Positions 1 to 4,847 of a stretch of DNA of 5,132 nt are shown one piece after another (within the stretch, counting starts at the first letter, position 1; each line of letters begins with the position of its first letter). Origin of the DNA: an uncultured Oxalobacteraceae bacterium. Lineage in GTDB: Bacteria; Pseudomonadota; Gammaproteobacteria; Burkholderiales; Burkholderiaceae. The position numbers and the translations under genes are program-made. The notes under the pieces are model-generated. The model was not told where the DNA came from. It saw only the letters and a list, made by a program, of their open reading frames with translations, and searched no databases. The stretch is from contig CAMLFK010000319.1 of assembly GCA_946479255.1 (NCBI GenBank), forward strand, positions 1-5,132. Reading direction: 5' to 3'.

Positions 1-452
1 CGCTTGCCCGGCGGTGCGTGCTCGGTTGCCAACAGCACCGCCCCGCCCCACTCGCCGCCCAGCCCCAGCCCCTGTCCCAGCCGGCACAGCGCCAGCAACG
101 CCGGCGCCAGCAGGCCAACGCTGGCGTAGGTCGGCAACAGGCCGATGGCAACGGTGGACACACCCATGGTCATCAACGACGCGACCAGCGTCGCCTTGCG
201 TCCGATGCGATCGCCGAAGTGACCGAACAGCGCCGAGCCGACCGGGCGCGCGAAGAACGCCAGCGCGAAGGTCGCCAACGACTGCAGGGTCGCCGAGGCA
301 GCGTCACTGGCCGGGAAGAACAGCTTCGGGAACACCAGCACCGCGGCGGTGGCGTAGATGTAGAAATCGAAGAACTCGATCGTGGTACCAATCAGGCTGG
401 CGAACAGGACGCGACGTGGCGAGTTGGTGGACGGCACCACGGCAGTGCGCAT
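1..452 (-). CDS. MFS transporter, metabolite/H+ symporter type (partial, C-terminus beyond left edge)
   Basis: Inner-membrane transporter of the major facilitator superfamily, most like the metabolite:H+ symporter group (ShiA/YhjE/ProP-like) that takes up small organic acids or osmolytes with protons. Only the first 150 residues are in the window; the family is usually about 430-550. Seen: a first membrane helix with the IGTTIEFFDFYIYA signature (about residues 21-34), the loop 2-3 signature GHFGDRIGRKATL (77-89), helices around 52-68, 88-105 and 112-124, and the family motif RLGQGLGLGGEWGGA at about 124-138. The start is the ATG at 450-452; an in-frame TGA lies upstream with no better start between, although the ribosome site is weak. 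It is separated from the upstream cyclase gene by about 150 bases holding REP-like hairpins, so it is probably not part of the methyltransferase operon. The substrate cannot be told from this part. Confidence 0.9.
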   Translation of the reverse strand, partial: MRTAVVPSTNSPRRVLFASLIGTTIEFFDFYIYATAAVLVFPKLFFPASDAASATLQSLATFALAFFARPVGSALFGHFGDRIGRKATLVASLMTMGVSTVAIGLLPTYASVGLLAPALLALCRLGQGLGLGGEWGGAVLLATEHAPPGK

Positions 453-506
453 GTTCGAGCCTGGAAGCGGAATGGCAGCGGGCGATTCTGGCAGAGCCAG
501 CGACCC

Positions 507-540
507 GTAGGATGGTTTGAGCCGAAGGCGATACCCCCGC
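507..540 (+). repeat. GTAG-type REP-like element, degenerate
   Basis: The sequence starts with GTAG at 507-510 and continues GATGGTTTGAGCC, then a short GCC-GAA-GGC hairpin (521-529) and ATACCCCC. From memory this matches a widespread gammaproteobacterial REP-like motif of the form GTAGGATGGGTTGAGCG...ACCCATC, here with a damaged outer stem (only GGT/ACC survives). Such elements are non-coding, lie between genes, and are mobilised by RAYT (REP-associated tyrosine) transposases encoded elsewhere. It lies downstream of the cyclase gene. Confidence 0.5.
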
Positions 541-552
541 CGCCCCAGACAC

Positions 553-590
553 GTAGCCGCAGGGATGGGCGATCAACCCAACCTGCGGAC
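553..590 (+). repeat. GTAG-headed imperfect palindrome (second REP-like hairpin)
   Basis: GTAG at 553-556 is followed directly by a hairpin. CCGCAGG (557-563) pairs with CCTGCGG (582-588), and inside it TGGG (566-569) pairs with CCCA (577-580) around a 7-base loop. GTAG plus an adjacent stem is the layout of the GTAG REPs (SMAG-like) known in Stenotrophomonas. It forms a tandem pair with the element at 507-540, both with GTAG on the plus strand. It lies 14 bases past the end of the cyclase gene and could protect or end that transcript, but no T-run follows on the minus strand. Confidence 0.5.
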
Positions 591-603
591 TGGACGCGCT
601 GAC

Positions 604-2442
604 TCAGGACCCGGGAAGGCCTGACGGCATTTCAGCTGCGCCCGCGACCTGTTCGTCGAGCGGGGCCCCTTCGGGTTGCGCTGCCGCTTGCGGTCGCAGC
701 GTGATCGGCATCTCCGGGGCATAGGTCCGAACCCGGTTGCGACCTTCGCGCTTGGCGCGGTACAGCATCAGGTCGGCGTGCGACAGCAACTTGGCGAGGT
801 CGTAGCCAGACAGCGACGACGCGCTGACGCCGAAGCTGCCGGTCACGGTGAACTTGTAGCCGCTTTCGAGGGTATCGATTCCCGCCAGGCGCACGCGGCA
901 ATCCTCGGCCAGCCGCGTCGCGACGTGCAGATCGCAACCATGCAGCAGGATCGCGAACTCCTCGCCGCCGATCCGGCCGAGGTGATCGATGCGGCGACAG
1001 AAGTGCTTGCAGGTATCGGCCACCCGCTTGAGCACCCAGTCGCCGGTGTTGTGCCCGTAGGTATCGTTGATCGCCTTGAAATGATCGAGGTCGAACATCA
1101 GCAGCGCAGCTGGTTCACCAGCGAGCGCGCATTGCGCCAACGCTTTTTCCCCCAGCACGGTGAAATGATGACGGTTGCAGACACCGGTCAATGCGTCGGT
1201 TTCGGCCATCTGTCGCAAGGAATGATGCATGCGCTTGGTTTTGTAACCCCAGTAACCGATCAGCGCGGCGAACAATGCAACGACAAGCGTCAGCAAGCGA
1301 GAGTTCTGCGCCGAGGCCTTATCCACTTGCCGTTGCAACTGCAGCACTGCGTTACGGCGGTTGAGTAGCTCAATCTGCTGGTTCTTCTGCTGGGCTTCCT
1401 GCTTGACGATTTGATATGCCAGCTCGCGAGCTTTTACCTCGGTGAGATAGGCCTTATTCGCTTCGGCGTAATGCTTGTAGTACGCAAGTGCGGCCACTGG
1501 ATCATTACGTCGCTCTGCGATGGTGTAGAGCGTTCGATATGCGGCAACCACAGGTGGAGTGTTGATAATCCCAGGGGATTGCGCAGCTGCCGCCTTGGCG
1601 TGAACTTCCGCTGCATCCAGATCGTTTTTGGCAAGTAACAGCTCTCCAAGCTGTGACTGGACCTCTGAAATTACACGCGGATATTGCGTCGCCTGCGCTT
1701 CAGCCAAATGCGCCTGCAGGACGTTAAGTGCCTTCTCTCCCTGCCCCTGCGCTATCCATCTTCGCGTGAGGCCGGCGCGAACAAGGTTGGCCATCACAAT
1801 TTCGTGGTGTTCAGCGCACTGGTCAATTGCTTGCAACATCGGCGCATCGTTCGCCGGCAATGCATTTAAGTTCAACAGAGCATTGAACTTCAAATAATTT
1901 GCGAAACAAAGCATGCGCTCGGACGCCGGTTCCGGCGTGACCATTTCGGCATAGCGCCGTCCAAGTTGGTATTGCCCAATCTCGTTATAGAGGGTCGCAG
2001 CAGCCAAAAATCCGTACTGACGGAGTTCTGGATCTTTCATGCGGTCTATCAGGGATAGGGTTTGCCCAAGCTGGTGAAGACCTTCATTGAAGCGACCGTC
2101 CACTGCATAGCTGTTGACTATCAAAACACCTGCGCGAAACTGCAAGTTGATGTCCGAAGATGTATCGATTAATCGCTTTGCTTGCTTGACGCTTTCGTCG
2201 AAATGACCCTCAAAGGCTTGTGCGTATGCATTGAGGTATGCGAGGTGTTCTCGTTGCTGCAACGTGGTTTGATCGGTTTGCGCATTGAGCTGCACGAGAA
2301 GTTTTTGAAATTCCTTCGGATCTGAGCTTCGGGCAGCGTCCGCCTGCTCCAGCAGCAACCCGATCGAATTCGATGCGCTCTGGGAGAGTGGCGACCAAAA
2401 AAGGCTCGCCACTAAAAGACACGCTGTGATGACTCGCCCCAT
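604..2442 (-). CDS. TPR-domain diguanylate cyclase (periplasmic sensor, cytoplasmic GGDEF)
   Basis: Predicted membrane-bound enzyme making cyclic di-GMP from two GTP. The 612 residues show, in order: a signal peptide (about 1-23, ending SQSA), an alpha-helical TPR-like periplasmic region (about 25-330, clearest at 237-288), a Gln-rich coiled coil (about 340-380), one membrane helix (about 383-400), a GGDEF domain (about 412-575) and a Pro/Ala/Gln-rich tail. The domain looks active: DALTG at 416-420, metal-binding FDLDHFKAIND at 450-460, and GGEEF at 492-496. It also has the inhibitory I-site, RRID at 483-486, exactly five residues before GGEEF, so product feedback is expected. It starts 26 bases after the third small protein gene on the same strand, with no clear ribosome site, so translational coupling is possible. 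The sensor half is much richer in A+T than the cyclase half. The sensed ligand is unknown. Confidence 0.93.
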   Translation of the reverse strand: MGRVITACLLVASLFWSPLSQSASNSIGLLLEQADAARSSDPKEFQKLLVQLNAQTDQTTLQQREHLAYLNAYAQAFEGHFDESVKQAKRLIDTSSDINLQFRAGVLIVNSYAVDGRFNEGLHQLGQTLSLIDRMKDPELRQYGFLAAATLYNEIGQYQLGRRYAEMVTPEPASERMLCFANYLKFNALLNLNALPANDAPMLQAIDQCAEHHEIVMANLVRAGLTRRWIAQGQGEKALNVLQAHLAEAQATQYPRVISEVQSQLGELLLAKNDLDAAEVHAKAAAAQSPGIINTPPVVAAYRTLYTIAERRNDPVAALAYYKHYAEANKAYLTEVKARELAYQIVKQEAQQKNQQIELLNRRNAVLQLQRQVDKASAQNSRLLTLVVALFAALIGYWGYKTKRMHHSLRQMAETDALTGVCNRHHFTVLGEKALAQCALAGEPAALLMFDLDHFKAINDTYGHNTGDWVLKRVADTCKHFCRRIDHLGRIGGEEFAILLHGCDLHVATRLAEDCRVRLAGIDTLESGYKFTVTGSFGVSASSLSGYDLAKLLSHADLMLYRAKREGRNRVRTYAPEMPITLRPQAAAQPEGAPLDEQVAGAAEMPSGLPGS

Positions 2443-2450
2443 GATCGATG

Positions 2451-2462
2451 CGATCGCGATCG
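2451..2462. promoter_or_regulatory. Perfect 12-bp palindrome CGATCGCGATCG just before the cyclase start
   Basis: The perfect inverted repeat CGATCGCGATCG lies 8 bases upstream of the cyclase ATG, in the place where a ribosome site should be. Three GATC sites fall within 19 bases (2443, 2452, 2458). On the minus strand the adjoining GATCG-CAT-CGATC can also form a small hairpin ending at the start codon. It could be an operator or a translation-limiting structure; no protein partner is known to me. Confidence 0.25.
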
Positions 2463-2468
2463 ACCGCT

Positions 2469-2738
2469 TTAGCTCAGCCGGATTGATTCTTTCGGTTCGT
2501 CCGGCTGTTCTTCCGCCGGCTCTTCATCCTCACGAGCGGGCTCTTCGTGGGGCGTGAGGATACCGAAAAACATCTTGGCACGACCCCCAAGCAAGTCATT
2601 TAGTGTTGCGTGGTCACGATTCAATAATGCCTGTCGCTGCGCGGAGTCTATTTCAAGCGCTGCGACGGTTGCTGCGTATTCTGTGGACGTCAATTGCTTG
2701 CTGCCCATGGTTTCAAGAAATTGAATGATATTGGACAT
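2469..2738 (-). CDS. Putative split-borosin precursor, third paralogue (long acidic tail)
   Basis: An 89-residue protein, third in a row of three paralogues downstream of a SonM-like methyltransferase, read here as a backbone-N-methylation substrate. Residues 1-53 (MSNIIQFLETMG to DLLGGR) align without gaps to the other two copies (38 of 53 identical to the middle copy, 37 of 53 to the first). This is the predicted helical domain held by the methyltransferase. After LLGGR comes the hydrophobic patch AKMFFGILTP (54-63), the likely methylated segment, then a long Glu/Pro/Asp-rich tail (64-89) about twice the length of those of its siblings. There is no cysteine, which argues against thioether or thiazole RiPP classes. 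A good ribosome site, AGGGG, lies 8 bases before the ATG. The gene is 52 bases below the middle copy and 26 above the cyclase. The role is inferred from context and resemblance to SonA. Confidence 0.8.
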   Translation of the reverse strand: MSNIIQFLETMGSKQLTSTEYAATVAALEIDSAQRQALLNRDHATLNDLLGGRAKMFFGILTPHEEPAREDEEPAEEQPDEPKESIRLS

Positions 2739-2790
2739 CTATTTTTCCCCTGTTTGTTAATGCAAGAAGGCCTATATGGAACGCTTGCGA

Positions 2791-3006
2791 TCAGGCGTCC
2801 AGTTCCTGCTCGTCGTCTGCCGCCAGGATTGCAAAACGCAGCTTCTTTCGACCTCCGAGCAAATCATTCAAGGCCGCGTGGTCACGATCCAGCAACGCTC
2901 GCTTCTCTGAAGTATCGACTTCAAGCGCCGCTACGATTGCTGCGTACTCGCCGGCCGACAACTGCTTGCTGCCCAGGGTTTCGAGAAAACGGATGACATT
3001 TGACAT
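2791..3006 (-). CDS. Putative split-borosin precursor, second paralogue
   Basis: A 71-residue protein, the middle copy of three tandem paralogues. The N-terminal domain (1-53, MSNVIRFLETLG to NDLLGGR) is 39 of 53 identical to the first copy, including YAA at 21-23, VAALEVD at 25-31, ALL.RD at 37-42 and LLGGR at 49-53. The tail is KKLRFAILAADDE and then five more residues: a hydrophobic patch at about 56-63 followed by acids, basic at its front unlike the siblings. The length matches, from memory, the roughly 70-residue SonA precursor of Shewanella, whose tail is N-methylated on backbone amides of hydrophobic residues. The protein has no cysteine and no signal peptide. A ribosome site, GGGAG, lies 9 bases before the ATG. 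A strong hairpin stands between this gene and the first copy, so its message may be made at a different level. Confidence 0.82.
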   Translation of the reverse strand: MSNVIRFLETLGSKQLSAGEYAAIVAALEVDTSEKRALLDRDHAALNDLLGGRKKLRFAILAADDEQELDA

Positions 3007-3046
3007 GTTTATCGACTCCCATCACTTGTTCCAAAAACCAGCAACA

Positions 3047-3076
3047 ACATGGCGGCCCCTTAAGGGACCGCCACGT
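3047..3076 (-). terminator. Strong intercistronic hairpin (attenuator or mRNA-stabilising) between first and second precursor genes
   Basis: Inverted repeat with 13-base arms, loop TTAA (3060-3063), beginning two bases after the TAA of the first precursor gene. Read in the direction of transcription, the arms are ACGTGGCGGTCCC and GGGGCCGCCATGT. All 13 positions pair in minus-strand RNA, two of them as G-U wobbles. In plus-strand RNA the same two positions would be A-C mismatches, so the structure favours the sense transcript. The RNA after the stem (TTGTTGCTGGTTTTTGG) is U-rich but broken, while the plus strand has TTTTT directly after the stem. This fits a partial terminator or a 3'-end stabiliser of the upstream message more than a full stop. 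Confidence 0.7.
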
Positions 3077-3078
3077 TT

Positions 3079-3306
3079 TTAGGCAGCCAGGACCTGCGGC
3101 TGCTCTTCCTCTTCTTCGGCAGCGAAGATGCCAAAGAACACATTCGAACGCCCACCCAGCAGATCACTGAGGGCCGCCTGGTCACGGTTCAGAAGTGCCT
3201 GCTTCTGGAGGCTATCCACCTCCAGCGCCGCAACGCTTGCAGCGTAGTCGACTGCCGACAGCTGCTGGGTTCCCATCGATTCCAGAAAACGAATCACATT
3301 CGACAT
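3079..3306 (-). CDS. Putative split-borosin precursor, first paralogue
   Basis: A 75-residue protein, the first of three tandem paralogues and next to the methyltransferase gene (42 bases away). Residues 1-53 are the shared helical domain (MSNVIRFLESMG to SDLLGGR), which by analogy to SonA docks on the enzyme. The tail starts SNVFFGIFAA (54-63), a hydrophobic patch where backbone N-methylation would be expected, followed by a run of five Glu and then QPQVLAA. It has no cysteine, signal peptide or membrane helix. A good ribosome site, AAAGGA, lies 8 bases before the ATG. The strong hairpin directly after its stop codon suggests that this copy may be the most abundant. The alternative is that the three proteins are accessory binding proteins and not processed precursors; only the shared patch F58 and I60 and the family context argue for modification. 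Confidence 0.83.
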   Translation of the reverse strand: MSNVIRFLESMGTQQLSAVDYAASVAALEVDSLQKQALLNRDQAALSDLLGGRSNVFFGIFAAEEEEEQPQVLAA

Positions 3307-3348
3307 TTGTTGCTTCCTTTGGTTGCTGGCGAACTTGGATCGTGGTGA

Positions 3349-4161
3349 TCAAATAGTGGCCCCTTCCTGCTCTTTCGCCTGGCGATCCAGTTCGGCCAGC
3401 CGATCCAGCATCACTTGATTGCGCTGCATCGGCCGCGCCGGCGGAAACACCAGCGTCGTCTGCAAGCGCAGGTCAGCCTCGACCAGGTCCGACAGGCGCA
3501 TCTCCTCCATGCGCGGAGCCGTGATCGGGAGGGTAGCAGCTTCGTAGGCGATCACGGGATGGTCCGCAGGGTAGTCCTGGGCGAGCAGCTCGACCAGCAA
3601 CCGACGGTAGGCCGGACCGGTCGAGAAGCGGGCCAGCGAACGGTCTCCGGCCATTCCGACCTGCCACAGGATCAGATAGGCCGAGGGATCAATCCGGCGC
3701 TGGTAGAACATGTACTGGCTGGCCTCGTAATGCTGGCAACCGTAGGTACCGGGATCGATGCCGAGGTCGGCATAAAGGCAGTCCTCGGCGGAAATCCCGG
3801 CTTCCATGACCGCGTCAAAACCTTCGTCACGGGCGGCCTTGATCGCGTGATGCGGCACCTGCGCGAAAACCCCCGGATGGCCATAAAACACGCCACACAC
3901 CCGGCGACCGGCACGCACCTCGGCCAACATGGCCTCGATCATTTCCCGATAACCCTGCGTTCGCGGACGACCCTCGATGTAGTAAGGCTGCAGGCTGCGG
4001 GTTCCCGGACGCATCTCCTGCACCCAGAGCTCCACCAGCGGATCGGAAACCAGCGCAAACACCACATCAGCCTGCTCGATATGGCTGCGCGAGCGCGGGC
4101 TGACGTGGGCGCCGAGCATCATGCCGAGGCCGACGCAGGCGAGGCTGCCTTGCTGTGACAT
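3349..4161 (-). CDS. SonM-like split-borosin alpha-N-methyltransferase (SAM-dependent, TP-methylase fold)
   Basis: Predicted cytoplasmic enzyme that uses SAM to methylate backbone amides of the small proteins encoded just downstream. The 270 residues have the tetrapyrrole-methylase fold: glycine-rich CVGLGMMLGA at 9-18, YGHPGVFA at 93-100, AGISAEDCLYADLGIDPG at 121-138, EASQYMF at 146-152, LILWQVG at 163-169 and YEAATLPITAPR at 206-217. From memory these blocks match SonM of Shewanella and the methyltransferase half of fungal OphMA, not cobalamin or siroheme enzymes. Tyrosines at 60, 61, 71 and 93 are candidates for the catalytic cluster. There is no fused substrate tail, hence a split system. 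I chose the ATG at 4161 because AAGGGG lies 5 bases before it and homology starts there; the longer open frame from 4317 would run deep into the acetyltransferase gene. It lies 31 bases after that gene and 42 before the first precursor. Confidence 0.88.
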   Translation of the reverse strand: MSQQGSLACVGLGMMLGAHVSPRSRSHIEQADVVFALVSDPLVELWVQEMRPGTRSLQPYYIEGRPRTQGYREMIEAMLAEVRAGRRVCGVFYGHPGVFAQVPHHAIKAARDEGFDAVMEAGISAEDCLYADLGIDPGTYGCQHYEASQYMFYQRRIDPSAYLILWQVGMAGDRSLARFSTGPAYRRLLVELLAQDYPADHPVIAYEAATLPITAPRMEEMRLSDLVEADLRLQTTLVFPPARPMQRNQVMLDRLAELDRQAKEQEGATI

Positions 4162-4166
4162 TGGAT

Positions 4167-4172
4167 CCCCTT
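4167..4172 (-). promoter_or_regulatory. Ribosome binding site of the methyltransferase
   Basis: AAGGGG on the minus strand, five bases (ATCCA) before the ATG at 4161. It settles the start at 4161 over the longer in-frame ATG at 4317. Confidence 0.75.
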
Positions 4173-4190
4173 GAATCGTCGAAGGCGACA

Positions 4191-4202
4191 CTCTAGCTAG
4201 AG
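4191..4202. promoter_or_regulatory. Perfect 12-bp palindrome CTCTAGCTAGAG upstream of the methyltransferase
   Basis: CTCTAGCTAGAG is a perfect inverted repeat covering the stop codon of the acetyltransferase gene and ending 29 bases before the methyltransferase ATG. It contains two CTAG tetramers, which are rare in most bacterial genomes. The position suits an operator or a small attenuating hairpin for the borosin genes, but no promoter boxes could be recognised beside it and chance is not excluded. Confidence 0.3.
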
Positions 4203-4750
4203 ACGCATCCTGTCGCCACTTGGCGCCCTGCCGGATTTGCCAGCCAGTCGTCATATTGCAGGTCCCATTCCTGCTCTCCGGGCATTGTTTCCTTCTGCGG
4301 CAATGGCGTGAAGCCAAGTTTCAGCATCAGCCGTCGCACCGGTGGATTGTCCCCAACGGACTGGTGCGCATAGAGACTCGGCAGCAAACCAAGCGAGAAC
4401 ACGCGATCCACCAGTGCCGCCATCGACTCGGTTGCGAAGCCACGGCCGTCCCAGCCTTCAAGCAGCATGACGCCGACTTCGGCGAGGCCGTGGTGGCGGA
4501 CCAGTGCGAGCATGCCGATCTCATTGCCGCCTGCCCGCTCGTGGACGATCCAGCGCTGGATGTGCGGCGACTGCTGCCTGCACGCCGCGCCAAAGCTGCG
4601 TTTCGCGGCCTCGGAGGACATCGGGGCGGCAATGTTCCGCATGAGGGCCGGATCGGTATAGAGGCGGCAGTACAGCGCCTCATCGCCCTCGCCCAGCGGC
4701 CGCATGTGCAGTCGTGCGCTGTCGAAGGTGGACATGTCGGATGTCTGCAT
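4193..4750 (-). CDS. GNAT-family N-acetyltransferase (RimJ/RimL-like)
   Basis: Predicted enzyme that transfers acetyl from acetyl-CoA to an amine, of the Acetyltransf_3 (RimJ/RimL-like) group, which includes enzymes acting on protein N-termini and small molecules. Its 185 residues are normal for the family. Seen: the N-terminal strand RLHMRPLGEGD (13-23), core strands WIVHE and EIGMLALV (67-84), EVGVMLL (91-97), the acetyl-CoA loop WDGRGFATES (100-109) with its helix to about 119, and NPPVRRLMLKLGF (135-147), the classic family end motif. The start could be the ATG at 4750 or that at 4735; neither has a clear ribosome site. It lies 31 bases before the methyltransferase on the same strand and diverges from exonuclease III. 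It could acetylate the borosin product or be an unrelated neighbour; the substrate is not readable from the sequence. Confidence 0.9.
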   Translation of the reverse strand: MQTSDMSTFDSARLHMRPLGEGDEALYCRLYTDPALMRNIAAPMSSEAAKRSFGAACRQQSPHIQRWIVHERAGGNEIGMLALVRHHGLAEVGVMLLEGWDGRGFATESMAALVDRVFSLGLLPSLYAHQSVGDNPPVRRLMLKLGFTPLPQKETMPGEQEWDLQYDDWLANPAGRQVATGCVSS

Positions 4751-4836
4751 CGCCGCAGGCTACCGCAGAGCGGGCCGCGCCCGCGCCTCTCACCCCCCGT
4801 CGACAGCCCGGGCCTACGATTGCCGGGCAGTTCCGT

Positions 4837-4840
4837 GGAG
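4837..4840 (+). promoter_or_regulatory. Ribosome binding site pointing to the ATC start of exonuclease III
   Basis: GGAG (in GTGGAG) lies seven bases (CACCGCC) before the ATC at 4848. That is normal spacing for a start at 4848, and no ATG, GTG or TTG is in frame between 4737 and 4847. It supports initiation at ATC. Confidence 0.5.
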
Positions 4841-4847
4841 CACCGCC

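Noticed and set aside
14..602. Overlapping plus-strand open frames (168 and 194 codons) at the left end
   Set aside because: Arg/Gln/Pro-rich low-complexity translations opposite a recognisable MFS transporter.
604..624. TCAGG/CCTGA inverted repeat over the cyclase stop codon as a terminator
   Set aside because: A five-base stem with an 11-base loop and no following T-run on the minus strand; too weak to call.
676..1368. Long open frame of 230 codons on the plus strand
   Set aside because: It lies entirely antisense to the GGDEF half of the cyclase gene, whose motifs are unmistakable; the translation shows no family features and is a by-product of high GC.
2762..2788. Possible hairpin GCAAG/CTTGC between second and third precursor genes
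   Set aside because: Only five base pairs around a 17-base loop with no T-run; not distinguishable from chance.
2469..3306. Small proteins as lanthipeptide, bacteriocin or toxin-antitoxin components
   Set aside because: No cysteines, no double-glycine cleavage site followed by a core in the usual sense (GG in LLGGR is inside a conserved helix end), no toxin or antitoxin motifs, and the neighbour is a borosin-type methyltransferase.
3415..4158. Open frame of 247 codons on the plus strand opposite the methyltransferase
   Set aside because: Antisense shadow. The minus-strand protein has conserved blocks, a ribosome site and plausible neighbours; the plus-strand translation has none.
4162..4317. 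N-terminal extension of the methyltransferase to the ATG at 4317
   Set aside because: It would overlap the acetyltransferase gene by about 125 bases, has no family similarity, and the good ribosome site belongs to the ATG at 4161.
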